Assembly (NCBI GenBank): GCA_963715285.1
Contig: CAVQRU010000017.1
Coordinates: 62,001 to 126,000, forward strand
Direction of reading: 5' to 3'
DNA from: Sva-07 sp963715285
GTDB taxonomy: Bacteria > Actinomycetota > Acidimicrobiia > Acidimicrobiales > Ilumatobacteraceae
Length of the DNA: 64,000 nt
Shown piece after piece: positions 42,899-53,195 of the stretch (its first letter is position 1; each line of letters starts with the position of its first letter). The position numbers were made by a program, and so were the translations under genes. The notes beneath the pieces are model-generated. The model searched no databases. It had not been told where the DNA came from and saw nothing but the letters and a program-made list of their open reading frames with translations.

Positions 42899-43684
42899 TC
42901 AAGCGGGCAGACCCGCGAGGAACTCGCGGATCGCCGCATTGACCGGTTCGGGATGGGTCAGGTTCGCCGCGTGGGCTCCCGGCACCTTGACGACGGGACC
43001 GGCACCCGGCAGACCCGCCGCCAGCGCCTCGGCCTTGTCCATCGAGATCGACACGTCCTCGGTGCCGTGCACCACGAGTGCCGGACAGGTGATCTCACCC
43101 AGCCGATCCGTGACGTCGTCACGCGACATGAGGGTGGCGAACGGCTGCTGGATGAAGTCGTTCGGACGCTGCTTCCACTTGGCGATCCAGATCGGGTTGA
43201 CCTCCGGATCGGAGATGATCAGTCCGGCGACCGCCTCGACCAACTCGTCGACGGGACCCGCAGCCAGCCAGGCGTCGCGCATGCCCTCGTATTCGGGCAC
43301 CACCGCAGGGTCCTCGGTGCCCGCCTGCGTGTCGAGCAGGATCAGCGCCCGCACCCGCTCCGGTGCAGTGAGCGCCACGCGCAGGGACAGGAAGCCGCCC
43401 TGGCTCATCCCGCCCACCACGGCTCGTTCGACACCGAGGTGATCGAGCAGGGCCAGGCAGTCGTTCGCCGAGTCCCAGTAGCTGAAGGGCTCGCCGTCGT
43501 ACTCGGTCGCACCGAACCCACGCTCGTCCCAGGTGATCACCCGATGGTCGTCTCGCAGCGCAGCGACCTGGTGCACGAACATCTCGTGGTCCATCAGGAA
43601 CCCGTGCGCGAGAATCACCGGTGGGCCATCGCCCCCGGTGTCCTCGAAGAAGATCTTCTGACCATTGACGTCGGCGTGCGGCAT
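42899..43684 (-). CDS. Alpha/beta hydrolase
   Basis: The 261-residue hydrolase has LAHGFLMDHEMF as oxyanion region, nucleophile elbow GGMSQGG (Ser), and the catalytic His in VPGAHAANLTHP. It resembles the 3-oxoadipate enol-lactonase/haloperoxidase-like branch. It starts 6 nt after TACCGT, is immediately upstream of cofE in the same transcript, and is divergent from menB (34 bp). The MenH step of menaquinone synthesis is an alternative suggested by the menB neighbour, but MenH motifs are not evident. Confidence 0.83.
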   Translation of the reverse strand: MPHADVNGQKIFFEDTGGDGPPVILAHGFLMDHEMFVHQVAALRDDHRVITWDERGFGATEYDGEPFSYWDSANDCLALLDHLGVERAVVGGMSQGGFLSLRVALTAPERVRALILLDTQAGTEDPAVVPEYEGMRDAWLAAGPVDELVEAVAGLIISDPEVNPIWIAKWKQRPNDFIQQPFATLMSRDDVTDRLGEITCPALVVHGTEDVSISMDKAEALAAGLPGAGPVVKVPGAHAANLTHPEPVNAAIREFLAGLPA

Positions 43685-43690
43685 GGGCGA

Positions 43691-43696
43691 ACGGTA
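43691..43696 (-). promoter_or_regulatory. -10 element of the 43684 hydrolase
   Basis: TACCGT on the minus strand ends 6 nt before ATG 43684. Confidence 0.55.
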
Positions 43697-43718
43697 TCCC
43701 ATCGGCCAACATGGGGCG

Positions 43719-44654
<936 letters not shown>

Positions 44655-44680
44655 TGCGATCCCGAGACCTTTCCCGTTTA

Positions 44681-44800
44681 CGTGACACTTCGGGTGCGAC
44701 GGGTCACCCGAATCCGTACGCAAACGGCCGGGCTGAGCACCGACCGCCCCTGCGTGACACTTCGGGTGCGACGGGTCACCCGAATCCGTACGCAAACGGC
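44681..44800. repeat. Two 48-bp perfect direct repeats with internal hairpins
   Basis: Positions 44681-44728 and 44753-44800 are identical 48-mers, separated by 24 bp. Each contains a perfect 8-bp stem TTCGGGTG / CACCCGAA with an 8-nt loop; in the first copy the flanks CCGTTTACG and CGCAAACGG extend it. The pair fills the intergenic region between menB and the methyltransferase gene. Confidence 0.9.
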
Positions 44801-44823
44801 CTGAGTGGCGTCGAGGGGAGCTG

Positions 44824-45618
44824 ATGGAGCTGATCCGGATCGAGGATCCGGACGACCCCCGGTACCGGCAGTTCCGACTCAACGAGCGGGGCCTGGCGAG
44901 CCGTTCCGACAAGCGCGATGACGCCGGCGCCGGGATGTTCCTCGCCGAGGGCGACCTCGTGGTCGAACGAGCACTCGCGGCCGGATGCCGGGCTGTCGCC
45001 GCCCTCGTCGACGCCGAGCGGATCCCCGACATCGCGGCCGCGCTCGACTGCCCGGTGTACGGCGGCGGCACCGAGGTCCGCCGCGTGGTGTCACAGCTCG
45101 GTGTCCCGCTGTCGATCATCACCCTGTTCGACCGCCCGGCGCGCCCGAGCGTGGCGGAACTCGCGGCGGCCTCGAAGCGACTGGTGATCGTCGAGGCCGT
45201 CGACAATCCGTCCAACATCGGCTCGATCATCCGCAACGCCGCCGCACTCGGCTGGGACGGCCTCATCCTCGACCACACGAGTGCCGACCCCTTGGCCCGT
45301 CGCTCGCTACGCGTCGGCATGGGCACCGTCTTCGCGCTCCCCCACGCCCGCACGACCGACCTCGTCGGCGAACTCCGGCTGCTCACCGACATCGAGTTCT
45401 ATGCGATGACACCGGACCCCGCAGCAGCCCCGATCCGGTCGATCACGCCGAACGGCCGCGTCGGGATCATGATCGGGTCGGAGCGCTCGGGCCTCAGCGA
45501 CGAACTCCTCTCGCTTGCCACACCCGTGCGCATCCCGATGGCGGCCGGCGTCGACTCGCTCAACGCCGCAGCGGCGACCGCCGTGGCCTGCTTCGCGCTC
45601 GGTCCCCACCTTTCCTGA
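44824..45618 (+). CDS. SpoU-family RNA 2'-O-methyltransferase
   Basis: The 264-residue SPOUT enzyme has the three knot motifs: NPSNIGSIIRNAAALG, GIMIGSERSGLSDELLS and IPMAAGVDSLNAAAATAV. An N-terminal L30e-like RNA-binding part (about 15-100) precedes the knot. It methylates ribose in rRNA or tRNA; the site is not determined. The close upstream direct repeats may regulate it. The next gene purU starts 22 bp downstream. Confidence 0.93.
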   Translation: MELIRIEDPDDPRYRQFRLNERGLASRSDKRDDAGAGMFLAEGDLVVERALAAGCRAVAALVDAERIPDIAAALDCPVYGGGTEVRRVVSQLGVPLSIITLFDRPARPSVAELAAASKRLVIVEAVDNPSNIGSIIRNAAALGWDGLILDHTSADPLARRSLRVGMGTVFALPHARTTDLVGELRLLTDIEFYAMTPDPAAAPIRSITPNGRVGIMIGSERSGLSDELLSLATPVRIPMAAGVDSLNAAAATAVACFALGPHLS

Positions 45619-45640
45619 CATCGCCGGTAGAACAGGTGCC

Positions 45641-46501
<861 letters not shown>

Positions 46502-46510
46502 CCCCCGACC

Positions 46511-46569
46511 AACCCGAAAAATGCCTGGAACTGCGCGCTGAGCGCGCCAGACCGGGCATTTTTCGGGTT
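46511..46569. terminator. Nested palindromic bidirectional terminator
   Basis: A perfect 15-bp outer stem AACCCGAAAAATGCC / GGCATTTTTCGGGTT (46511-46525, 46555-46569) encloses a second palindrome GCGCGCTGAGCGCGC (46533-46547). It has A-runs on one arm and T-runs on the other, so it can terminate transcripts from both purU and the convergent ABC permease. Confidence 0.88.
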
Positions 46570-46591
46570 GTGGGGGGCTGCGACGGGGCGG

Positions 46592-47428
46592 TCAGGTCGT
46601 GGCGTCGACGGCGGCGCGACGCGACCGGCGACCGCGAGGGGCGCTGCCGCTCGGTTCCCAGGTGAAGCGTCGAAGTGCGACGACGAGACCGAGCACGCCC
46701 CACAGCGCCACGTAGGCCATGCTCGCCCACTCGAACGCGGGAGGCTCGACGAAGGGCGTGAAGCAGTTCTGGAAGGCTTCGGCGAAGTGCTTCAGCGGGA
46801 AGAAGTTCCCGAGCGCGACGATCCACTCCGGTGCGTCGTCGACCTGGATGAAGATGTTCGACACGAACGCCATCGGGAGGATGATCGCATTGGCGGCCGC
46901 CGACGCCGAACTCGCCGACTTCACCACCGCGGCGAGCGCCATGCCCAGCGCTGCGAACGACCCGACACCGACGAGGAACGTCATGATCGCGGCAGGCATC
47001 TTGGCCGCCTCGATCTCGAGGTCGTACACCACTGCGCCGAGGGTCAGCATCAGGACGACACCGACGAAGGCGATGATCACCGCCGACGCGATGAACCCTC
47101 CCACGTAGGTCCAGGTCGGCAACGGGGTGCCCCGCCACCGCTTGAGCACCCCTTCGTCTCGGCGCAGCGGCACCATGTTCGCAAGGTTGGTGAACGTGGC
47201 CGACACGGCGGTGAACGCCGCGAGGCCGCCGGTGTAGAACTGCTGTGCGGAGATCTCGCCCTCCGAGGTTGAGAAGGTGCCACTGCCGAACAATGCGTTG
47301 AACAACACCAGCATGATCAGCGGCAACCCGAGCGTGAAGAACATCGCCACCGGAATCCGCCAGAAGGTGACGATCTGGTAGCGGGTCTGGGTCGCCAGGA
47401 GCCTGATCGTGGTCGGGAAGGCCGTCAC
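46592..47428 (-). CDS. ABC-2 type exporter permease
   Basis: The 278-residue six-helix permease has the ABC-2 pattern, with PLRRDEGVLKRWRGTPLPTWTYVGG as the typical cytoplasmic segment after helix 2. GTG at 47428 overlaps the ATPase stop by 4 bp. Drug, lipid or polysaccharide export is possible; the substrate is unknown. Its transcript runs glbO, ATPase, permease. Confidence 0.88.
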   Translation of the reverse strand: MTAFPTTIRLLATQTRYQIVTFWRIPVAMFFTLGLPLIMLVLFNALFGSGTFSTSEGEISAQQFYTGGLAAFTAVSATFTNLANMVPLRRDEGVLKRWRGTPLPTWTYVGGFIASAVIIAFVGVVLMLTLGAVVYDLEIEAAKMPAAIMTFLVGVGSFAALGMALAAVVKSASSASAAANAIILPMAFVSNIFIQVDDAPEWIVALGNFFPLKHFAEAFQNCFTPFVEPPAFEWASMAYVALWGVLGLVVALRRFTWEPSGSAPRGRRSRRAAVDATT

Positions 47429-48399
47429 CGGTCGACCTCGTCGGCGTGTCCCCGTGCGGGCTCGTCGATCCCGTTCTGCGCCTCGTCGTGGGCGTGATCG
47501 GTGAGCGACAGGTAGACGTCCTCCAGCGAGACGCGACTGACCGACAGCGACTCGAGTTCGACGCCTGCGTCGACCGCCCAGCCCGTGATCCGGTGCACCG
47601 CCGCCGTCGGTTGGTCGATGCTCGCCTCGATCAGCCGGCCCGACACCCGAATGTCGACGCCGAGGAGGTGTCCGAACGTCGCGGCGGCGTCGCCGGCCTG
47701 CACCCCGTCGGGCAGCATGAAGCTCACGACGGTGCCGCTCACCTCGTTGATCAGCTGTTCGGGCGTGCCCTCCGCGATCATGTGGCCGGACGACAACACG
47801 CCGACCCGATCGGCGAGGTGCTCGGCCTCGTCGAGGTAGTGGGTCGTGAGCAGGACCGTCGTCCCGTCCTGCCCGAGCGCCTCGATCAGGTCCCAGGACC
47901 GGCGACGGGCGGACGGATCGAACCCGGTGGTCGGCTCGTCGAGGAAGAGCAGTTCCGGTCGCCCGACGATGCCGAGCGCGAGGTCGACCCGGCGACGCTG
48001 ACCACCCGAGAGCGAACCGATGCGAGCGTCGACCTTCTCCTCGAGCCCCACCAGCGCCACGACCTCGTCGAGCGGCCGGGGTGAGCGGTAGCACCCGCCG
48101 TACAGCTCGATCACCTCGCGGACGGTGAACTCCGTCTCGACCCCGGACGACTGCAACACGATCCCGATGCGGTCGCGGAAGTCGCGGTCGGCCCGTGCCG
48201 GGTCGACGCCGAGCACCGACACGCTGCCCGACGTGGCGACGCGATGGCCTTCGAGGATCTCCACAGCGGTCGACTTCCCGGCGCCGTTCTCGCCGAGCAG
48301 CGCGTACACCTCCCCGGCGGCGACGTGGAAGCTCACTCCATCGACGGCGACGACATCTCCGTAGTTCTTGCGCAGGTCGCGTACGTCGATGGCGTGCAT
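47425..48399 (-). CDS. ABC exporter ATP-binding protein (DrrA type)
   Basis: The 324-residue protein has Walker A GENGAGKST, signature LSGGQRRRVDLALG, Walker B LLFLDEPTTGFDP and the switch TTHYLDEAE. A C-terminal DrrA-like domain (about 230-300) follows, and the last 25 residues are acidic and polar. It is 12 bp downstream of glbO and overlaps its permease by 4 bp. Confidence 0.93.
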   Translation of the reverse strand: MHAIDVRDLRKNYGDVVAVDGVSFHVAAGEVYALLGENGAGKSTAVEILEGHRVATSGSVSVLGVDPARADRDFRDRIGIVLQSSGVETEFTVREVIELYGGCYRSPRPLDEVVALVGLEEKVDARIGSLSGGQRRRVDLALGIVGRPELLFLDEPTTGFDPSARRRSWDLIEALGQDGTTVLLTTHYLDEAEHLADRVGVLSSGHMIAEGTPEQLINEVSGTVVSFMLPDGVQAGDAAATFGHLLGVDIRVSGRLIEASIDQPTAAVHRITGWAVDAGVELESLSVSRVSLEDVYLSLTDHAHDEAQNGIDEPARGHADEVDR

Positions 48400-48411
48400 A
48401 CGCAGACGAAC

Positions 48412-48843
48412 CTACCCGCCCGTGCCCGGCGACGAGATCGGTAGTCCGGTGTCGTTGCGGAGGTGTTCGGCCGCGGACACGAAGTACGCCATCATCTCGT
48501 CGGCGACACCCGGAGGAACCGACCCGTCGCCGCAGGTCTCCTCGACCGCCGCTGCCATGTGCACGAGCCATCGGTCGCGTTGCAGCGGCCCGATCGGAAA
48601 CGGGAAGTGTCGCATCCGCAACCGGGGATGACCGCGCTCTTCCATGTACGTGGTGGGTCCGCCCCAGTACTGGGCGAGGAACAGGGTGAGCCGGTGCCGG
48701 GCGCCGGTGAGGTCGGGCTGTTCGGGATACAAGGGCAGCAGCACCTCGTCGTTCTCGACACCGCGATAGAACGCATCGACCAGTCGTTCGAAGAACGGCA
48801 TGCCGCCGACCCGGAAAAACAGCGTGGGCGCCGTGTTGTCCAC
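48412..48843 (-). CDS. glbO: Group II truncated haemoglobin
   Basis: The 143-residue protein has the trHbO features LFFRVGGMPFFERLVDAFYRG, LAQYWGGPTTYMEERG, and the proximal His in HPRLRMRHFPFPIG. It binds O2 or NO at haem, with a proposed role in oxygen or NO chemistry. I chose GTG at 48843 (VDNTAPTLFF) because TAGCGT lies 7 nt upstream; the earlier GTG at 48852 would overlap this -10. Twelve bp upstream of an ABC exporter, which suggests a shared transcript. Confidence 0.92.
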   Translation of the reverse strand: MDNTAPTLFFRVGGMPFFERLVDAFYRGVENDEVLLPLYPEQPDLTGARHRLTLFLAQYWGGPTTYMEERGHPRLRMRHFPFPIGPLQRDRWLVHMAAAVEETCGDGSVPPGVADEMMAYFVSAAEHLRNDTGLPISSPGTGG

Positions 48844-48905
48844 GGCGCCCACGCTAGGGGGATTCTCCTGGAAGCGAGAAGGGGGATCGCCTCCGGAGAT
48901 CTGGT

Positions 48906-48921
48906 GGGGACGGGAGTCCCC
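48906..48921 (-). terminator. Short hairpin after the 48930 small gene
   Basis: GGGGAC-GGGA-GTCCCC forms a 6-bp stem just downstream of the small gene stop; a second hairpin (CTGACGC / GCGTCAG) covers the stop itself. Confidence 0.4.
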
Positions 48922-48929
48922 GCTGACGC

Positions 48930-49142
48930 TCAGGCGTCAGGGAACATCGACTCGGCGTCGAAGCGGCGGTACTCGACCAGTTCCTCGGTGTTGAGGACGA
49001 ACGGTGTCTCGTCGTTGCACGGGTCGAGGACGACGGCGTCATCCGTGGCGAGGAGCACCAGCACGGTCATCACGTCGTGATCGGCGGTGCGGAGCTCGAG
49101 CACGTCTCCGGTCTGCAGCTTTTCCATCAACATGGTGGTCAT
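48930..49142 (-). CDS. Small acidic protein, unknown
   Basis: I do not recognise the family. The 70-residue protein starts MTTMLMEKLQTGDVLELRTA and looks like a small beta-barrel: LELRTADHDVMTVLVLLAT and VVLDPCNDETPFVLN. Shine-Dalgarno-like AGGGACAG precedes the ATG. It lies between glbO and the enoyl-CoA hydratase gene on the same strand, separated by hairpins. Confidence 0.65.
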   Translation of the reverse strand: MTTMLMEKLQTGDVLELRTADHDVMTVLVLLATDDAVVLDPCNDETPFVLNTEELVEYRRFDAESMFPDA

Positions 49143-49316
49143 CGGTCTGTCCCTGTCGTTCGTGTGGTCGTGCCTTCGGGTTGTTCAAGGCATCGGTACC
49201 AACCTCGGTCGACTTGAGGAATTCCCGAGGAAGGACGTGTCAGACGTCACCCTCTCCCCGAGGACTGCGGTGACGGTCAGCGATCAGGGCCAGCAGTGCG
49301 GACACCGCCGAACGCG
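49143..49316. promoter_or_regulatory. Intergenic region upstream of the small gene
   Basis: The 174 bp between the enoyl-CoA hydratase stop and the small gene start contain the inverted repeat GTCACC-N17-GGTGAC at about 49248-49276, and on the minus strand no other clear gene. It presumably holds the promoter of the small gene and the hydratase terminator. Confidence 0.4.
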
Positions 49317-50180
49317 TCAGTGGAACTCCGGCTCGACCCAGTCGGGAAAGATCTCGGGGAGTCCATCGCTGACGTTCACGGGATAGCTGGGCTGACGCTT
49401 CTCGAGGAAGCTCTCGACGCCCTCCCTGGCATCGGCGCTCGCACCCCGTGACTGGATCCCGCGGGAGTCGACGCGGTGCGCCTCCATCGGGTGATCGGCG
49501 CCGAGCATCCGCCACAGCATCTGCCGGGTGAGCGCCACCGACACCGGCGCCGTGTTGTCGGCGATCTCCCGGGCGAGCTCGCGCGCTGCGGGGAGCAGCT
49601 CGTCCGGCGCATGCACGCTGCGCACCAGGCCCCGCTCGAGCGCTTCGGTGGCCGGGAAGACCCGGCCGGTGTAGCACCATTCGGTCGCCGTGCTGATGCC
49701 GACCAGTCGGGGCAGGAACCACGACGAGCACGCCTCCGGAACGATGCCCCGACGAGCGAACACGAACCCGAAACGGGCGGCCTCGGAGGCGAGACGGATG
49801 TCCATCGGCAGCGTCATCGTCACGCCCACACCCACCGCGGCCCCGTTGATGGCTCCGATCACCGGCTTCGTGCAGTCGAAGATCCGCAGCGACACCATGC
49901 CGCCGCCATCGCGCGGCACGCCGACATCGGTCTGGATGTCGCTGCCCCCCTTGGCGAAGGTGTCCCCACCCGAGCCCAGATCGGCTCCGGCGCAGAACGC
50001 CCGGTCCCCCGACCCGGTGACGATCGCCACCCTGACGTCGTCGTCGGCATCGACGCGATCGAAGGCATCGATCAGTTCGTGCATCATCGTCCCGGTGAAC
50101 GCATTCATCCGCTCCGGCCGATGCAACGTGATCATCGCGATGCCGTCCGTCACGTCATACAGAATCTCCGAGTAGTCCAT
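49317..50180 (-). CDS. Enoyl-CoA hydratase/isomerase (crotonase) family
   Basis: The 287-residue crotonase has the oxyanion segment FCAGADLGSGGDTF and GAINGAAVGVGVTMTLPMD. The usual catalytic Glu at the GxxPE position is present as RRGIVPEACSSWFLPRLVG, a pattern of crotonases acting on fatty or branched acyl-CoA. ATG at 50180 lies exactly 6 nt after TACCGT. Distinct from MenB 5 kb away. Confidence 0.9.
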   Translation of the reverse strand: MDYSEILYDVTDGIAMITLHRPERMNAFTGTMMHELIDAFDRVDADDDVRVAIVTGSGDRAFCAGADLGSGGDTFAKGGSDIQTDVGVPRDGGGMVSLRIFDCTKPVIGAINGAAVGVGVTMTLPMDIRLASEAARFGFVFARRGIVPEACSSWFLPRLVGISTATEWCYTGRVFPATEALERGLVRSVHAPDELLPAARELAREIADNTAPVSVALTRQMLWRMLGADHPMEAHRVDSRGIQSRGASADAREGVESFLEKRQPSYPVNVSDGLPEIFPDWVEPEFH

Positions 50181-50186
50181 CACCGG

Positions 50187-50192
50187 ACGGTA
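50187..50192 (-). promoter_or_regulatory. -10 element of the enoyl-CoA hydratase gene
   Basis: TACCGT on the minus strand ends 6 nt before ATG 50180. Confidence 0.55.
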
Positions 50193-50373
50193 CCCAGCAA
50201 GTGGCACCCGCAGAGAAGCGGCCGCGGCGGAGGCTCCGCTCCACGCAACGAATCAGGAAGGGTCGAACGGAGCGCGAGCGAACGGGTGGCGCCGGGGCAG
50301 TGCCGAGGACCGGCCGCAGGCCGCACGCCTCGGCGCTGTGCCGGTGACAGGACCCGTGAGCGGTCCCGCGTGC
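50193..50373. other. GC-rich structured intergenic stretch
   Basis: About 180 bp between ftsX and the hydratase promoter contain several short hairpins (GCGGAGGCTCCGC; GAGGaccggCCGCaggcCGCacgCCTC; GGACC-N7-GGTCC) and no coding frame I can support. It holds the ftsX terminator region. It is too short for tmRNA, which often follows ftsX-smpB. Confidence 0.4.
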
Positions 50374-51276
50374 TCAGACGTCGAGGAATCTCGAGGCCGC
50401 TATACCTGAGCCGATGGCGCCGGCCAGCGCACCGATCGCGAACATGATCAGCATCACCGTCTGGTCGTACCCGTCGACGACCACGAGCGCGGAGAACCCG
50501 CTGTTGTCCGGGAAGTTCTGGACACCGGTCGTCCACTGGCTGTTCCACGCCCACAACCCGAGGCTCGCCAGCCCCGCGCCGATGATGCCGTGGAGCAGTC
50601 CTTCGAGCATGAACGGGACGCGGATGAACCAGTCGGTCGCACCCACGAGTTTCATCACCTCGATCTCGCGGCGCCGCGCGAAGATCGCCGTTCTGATCGT
50701 GTTCCAGATCAACATGATCGCGGCGAGGAGCAGGAAGATCGACAACAACAGCAGCCGGAACCCGAAGAAGCTCTGCAGCTGGGTGATCAGACTGATCTGG
50801 TCCTCGGCAAAGCTCACGTCGTACACGCCGGGCAGTTCGGAGAAGGCATCCGACACCTGGCGGAGGAGTTCGACGTCGGTGTCCTCGGTCGGCACCGCCT
50901 TGAACTGCGTCAGGATGGTCTCCTCGGTGAGGAGCTCGCGGACGCCGGGCTCACCGGCGAAGATGCGGTCGGCTTCCTCGAGCGAACAGATCTCGTCGCA
51001 ATACGTGAAGCTCTCGATGAACTGATCCTGTTCGGTCAGCGATCGTTCCACGAGACTGAGCTGGTCGCCGGTCGCCTGCGGGTTCATGAAGACGATCATC
51101 TCGACGCCGCCCTCCCAGCGCGCGAGCAGGTTGTCGAACGCGTGCTGGCTGAGCAGCGTGAGTCCGACACCGAGCAGCGAGATCGCGGCGGTGATGATCG
51201 ACGCGACGGTCAACGTCGCGTTGCGTCGGAAACTGTCGAGGGTTTCGCGCAGGATGTAGCGGAGGCGTGACAGCAC
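50374..51276 (-). CDS. ftsX: Cell-division ABC permease-like protein FtsX
   Basis: The 300-residue protein has a short cytoplasmic N-terminus, helix 1 (TVASIITAAISLLGVGLTLL), a large extracellular loop (about 45-170) and three further helices near the end, with EVMKLVGATDWFIRVPFMLEG as the conserved cytoplasmic loop. With FtsE it activates peptidoglycan hydrolases at the division site, in actinobacteria often RipC-type. GTG start at 51276, 13 bp after ftsE. It ends the prfB-ftsE-ftsX group. Confidence 0.94.
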   Translation of the reverse strand: MLSRLRYILRETLDSFRRNATLTVASIITAAISLLGVGLTLLSQHAFDNLLARWEGGVEMIVFMNPQATGDQLSLVERSLTEQDQFIESFTYCDEICSLEEADRIFAGEPGVRELLTEETILTQFKAVPTEDTDVELLRQVSDAFSELPGVYDVSFAEDQISLITQLQSFFGFRLLLLSIFLLLAAIMLIWNTIRTAIFARRREIEVMKLVGATDWFIRVPFMLEGLLHGIIGAGLASLGLWAWNSQWTTGVQNFPDNSGFSALVVVDGYDQTVMLIMFAIGALAGAIGSGIAASRFLDV

Positions 51277-51289
51277 GGTTCAGTTCAAC

Positions 51290-51967
<678 letters not shown>

Positions 51968-52029
51968 GATGCACGCTCCCCGAAGGGCCCGCCAAGGGTA
52001 TCGCTGGTCTCCCTGCCTGATGCGTCACC

Positions 52030-52062
52030 CTGCGACGCCAGGGGTCAGACCTCCGGCGTCAC
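52030..52062. terminator. Hairpin with GGGGTCAGACC core between prfB and ftsE
   Basis: GACGCC and GGCGTC pair around AGGGGTCAGACCTCC. The core resembles the hairpins at 33916 and 42110, but here the genes run in the same direction, so it may attenuate read-through into ftsE. Confidence 0.5.
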
Positions 52063-52064
52063 AC

Positions 52065-53174
52065 TCACTCGTCGGTGTCGCCCTGCGCGCGGCGCATGCG
52101 GAGATAGCCCTCGACGAAGTCGTCGATGTCGCCGGCGAGCACGCCGTCGACATCGCTGGTCTCGATCTCCGTACGGAGGTCCTTCACCATCTGGTACGGC
52201 TGCAGGACGTAGCTGCGGATCTGGCTGCCCCAGCCCACCTGGGCCTGCTTGCCGGCGATCGCGTCGAGTTCCGCTGCACGGTCCTCCTCGGCCTTGGCCG
52301 CGATCATCGCCGTGAGCCGGCCCATCGCGCGCTCGCGGTTCTGCAGCTGGCTGCGCTCCTCCTGCGAGCTGGCCACCAGCCCGGTCGGTTCGTGGATCAG
52401 CCGCACGGCGGACGACGTCTTGTTGATGTGCTGTCCACCGGCACCGGATGCACGGAAGACCTCCATGCGGATGTCGGAGTCGTCGATGTCGACGTCGACG
52501 TCGTCGAGCAACGGCCACACCTGAACCGCTGCGAACGAGGTCTGGCGGCGCCCCTGATTGTCGAACGGGCTGATCCGCACGAGTCGATGCGTGCCGCGCT
52601 CGGCGCTCATCAGGCCGTACGCGTACCGGCCGCTGATCGTCACCTCGGCCGACATGATTCCGGCCTCCGCACCCTCGGACACGTAGTTGAGGCTGATCGT
52701 GAACCCACGTCGCTCACACCAGCGTTCGTACATACGAAGCAACATCTCGGCGAAGTCCTGGGCGTCGACGCCACCGTCCTTCGCGTTGATCTGCACGATG
52801 CAGTCGCTGTCGTCGTGCTCACCCGTGAACAGGCTGCGCAGCTCCAGCTGATCGAGCGTCGCGTCGATCGCGGCGATCGCGGCCTCGATCTCCGGTTCCT
52901 GCGACTCGTCGTCCTCGTCGCGGGCCAGCTCGTGCAGCGCCTCGACGTCGCCGAACTGCTCGGTCAACCGATCGAACACCGCGAGATCGTCGCGGATGTT
53001 CGCGTACTCCGTGTTGAGCTTCTTCGCCCGCTCCTGGTCGTCCCAGAGCGCCGGATCGGAGATCTCGGCCTCGAGCACGGCGAACCGCTCGCGGTTGTCG
53101 GCGATCGAGAGGTACGTCTCGGCCTCCCCGAGGCGACGTTGGACGTCGCGGAGGTCGGAGGTGAAGTCACGCAT
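52065..53174 (-). CDS. prfB: Peptide chain release factor 2
   Basis: The 369-residue RF2 has the stop-codon-reading SPF motif (RISPFDNQGRR) and the GGQ hydrolysis motif (ASGAGGQHINKTSSAVRL). The frame is uninterrupted from ATG 53174, so there is no programmed +1 frameshift as in E. coli. RF2 reads UGA, the codon that must be recoded in selD of this genome. It lies 21 bp downstream of secA on the same strand. Confidence 0.96.
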   Translation of the reverse strand: MRDFTSDLRDVQRRLGEAETYLSIADNRERFAVLEAEISDPALWDDQERAKKLNTEYANIRDDLAVFDRLTEQFGDVEALHELARDEDDESQEPEIEAAIAAIDATLDQLELRSLFTGEHDDSDCIVQINAKDGGVDAQDFAEMLLRMYERWCERRGFTISLNYVSEGAEAGIMSAEVTISGRYAYGLMSAERGTHRLVRISPFDNQGRRQTSFAAVQVWPLLDDVDVDIDDSDIRMEVFRASGAGGQHINKTSSAVRLIHEPTGLVASSQEERSQLQNRERAMGRLTAMIAAKAEEDRAAELDAIAGKQAQVGWGSQIRSYVLQPYQMVKDLRTEIETSDVDGVLAGDIDDFVEGYLRMRRAQGDTDE

Positions 53175-53195
53175 GACGATCCAGGCGCGGGGGCG

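Noticed and set aside
46592..48571. A single 659-residue minus-strand protein over the ABC exporter genes
   Set aside because: Its first 380 residues are an Arg-rich shadow of the ATPase gene; only the part from GTG 47428 is a permease.
50193..50373. tmRNA or small RNA gene after ftsX
   Set aside because: Too short for tmRNA, with no tag reading frame or tRNA-like ends visible; only short hairpins are present.
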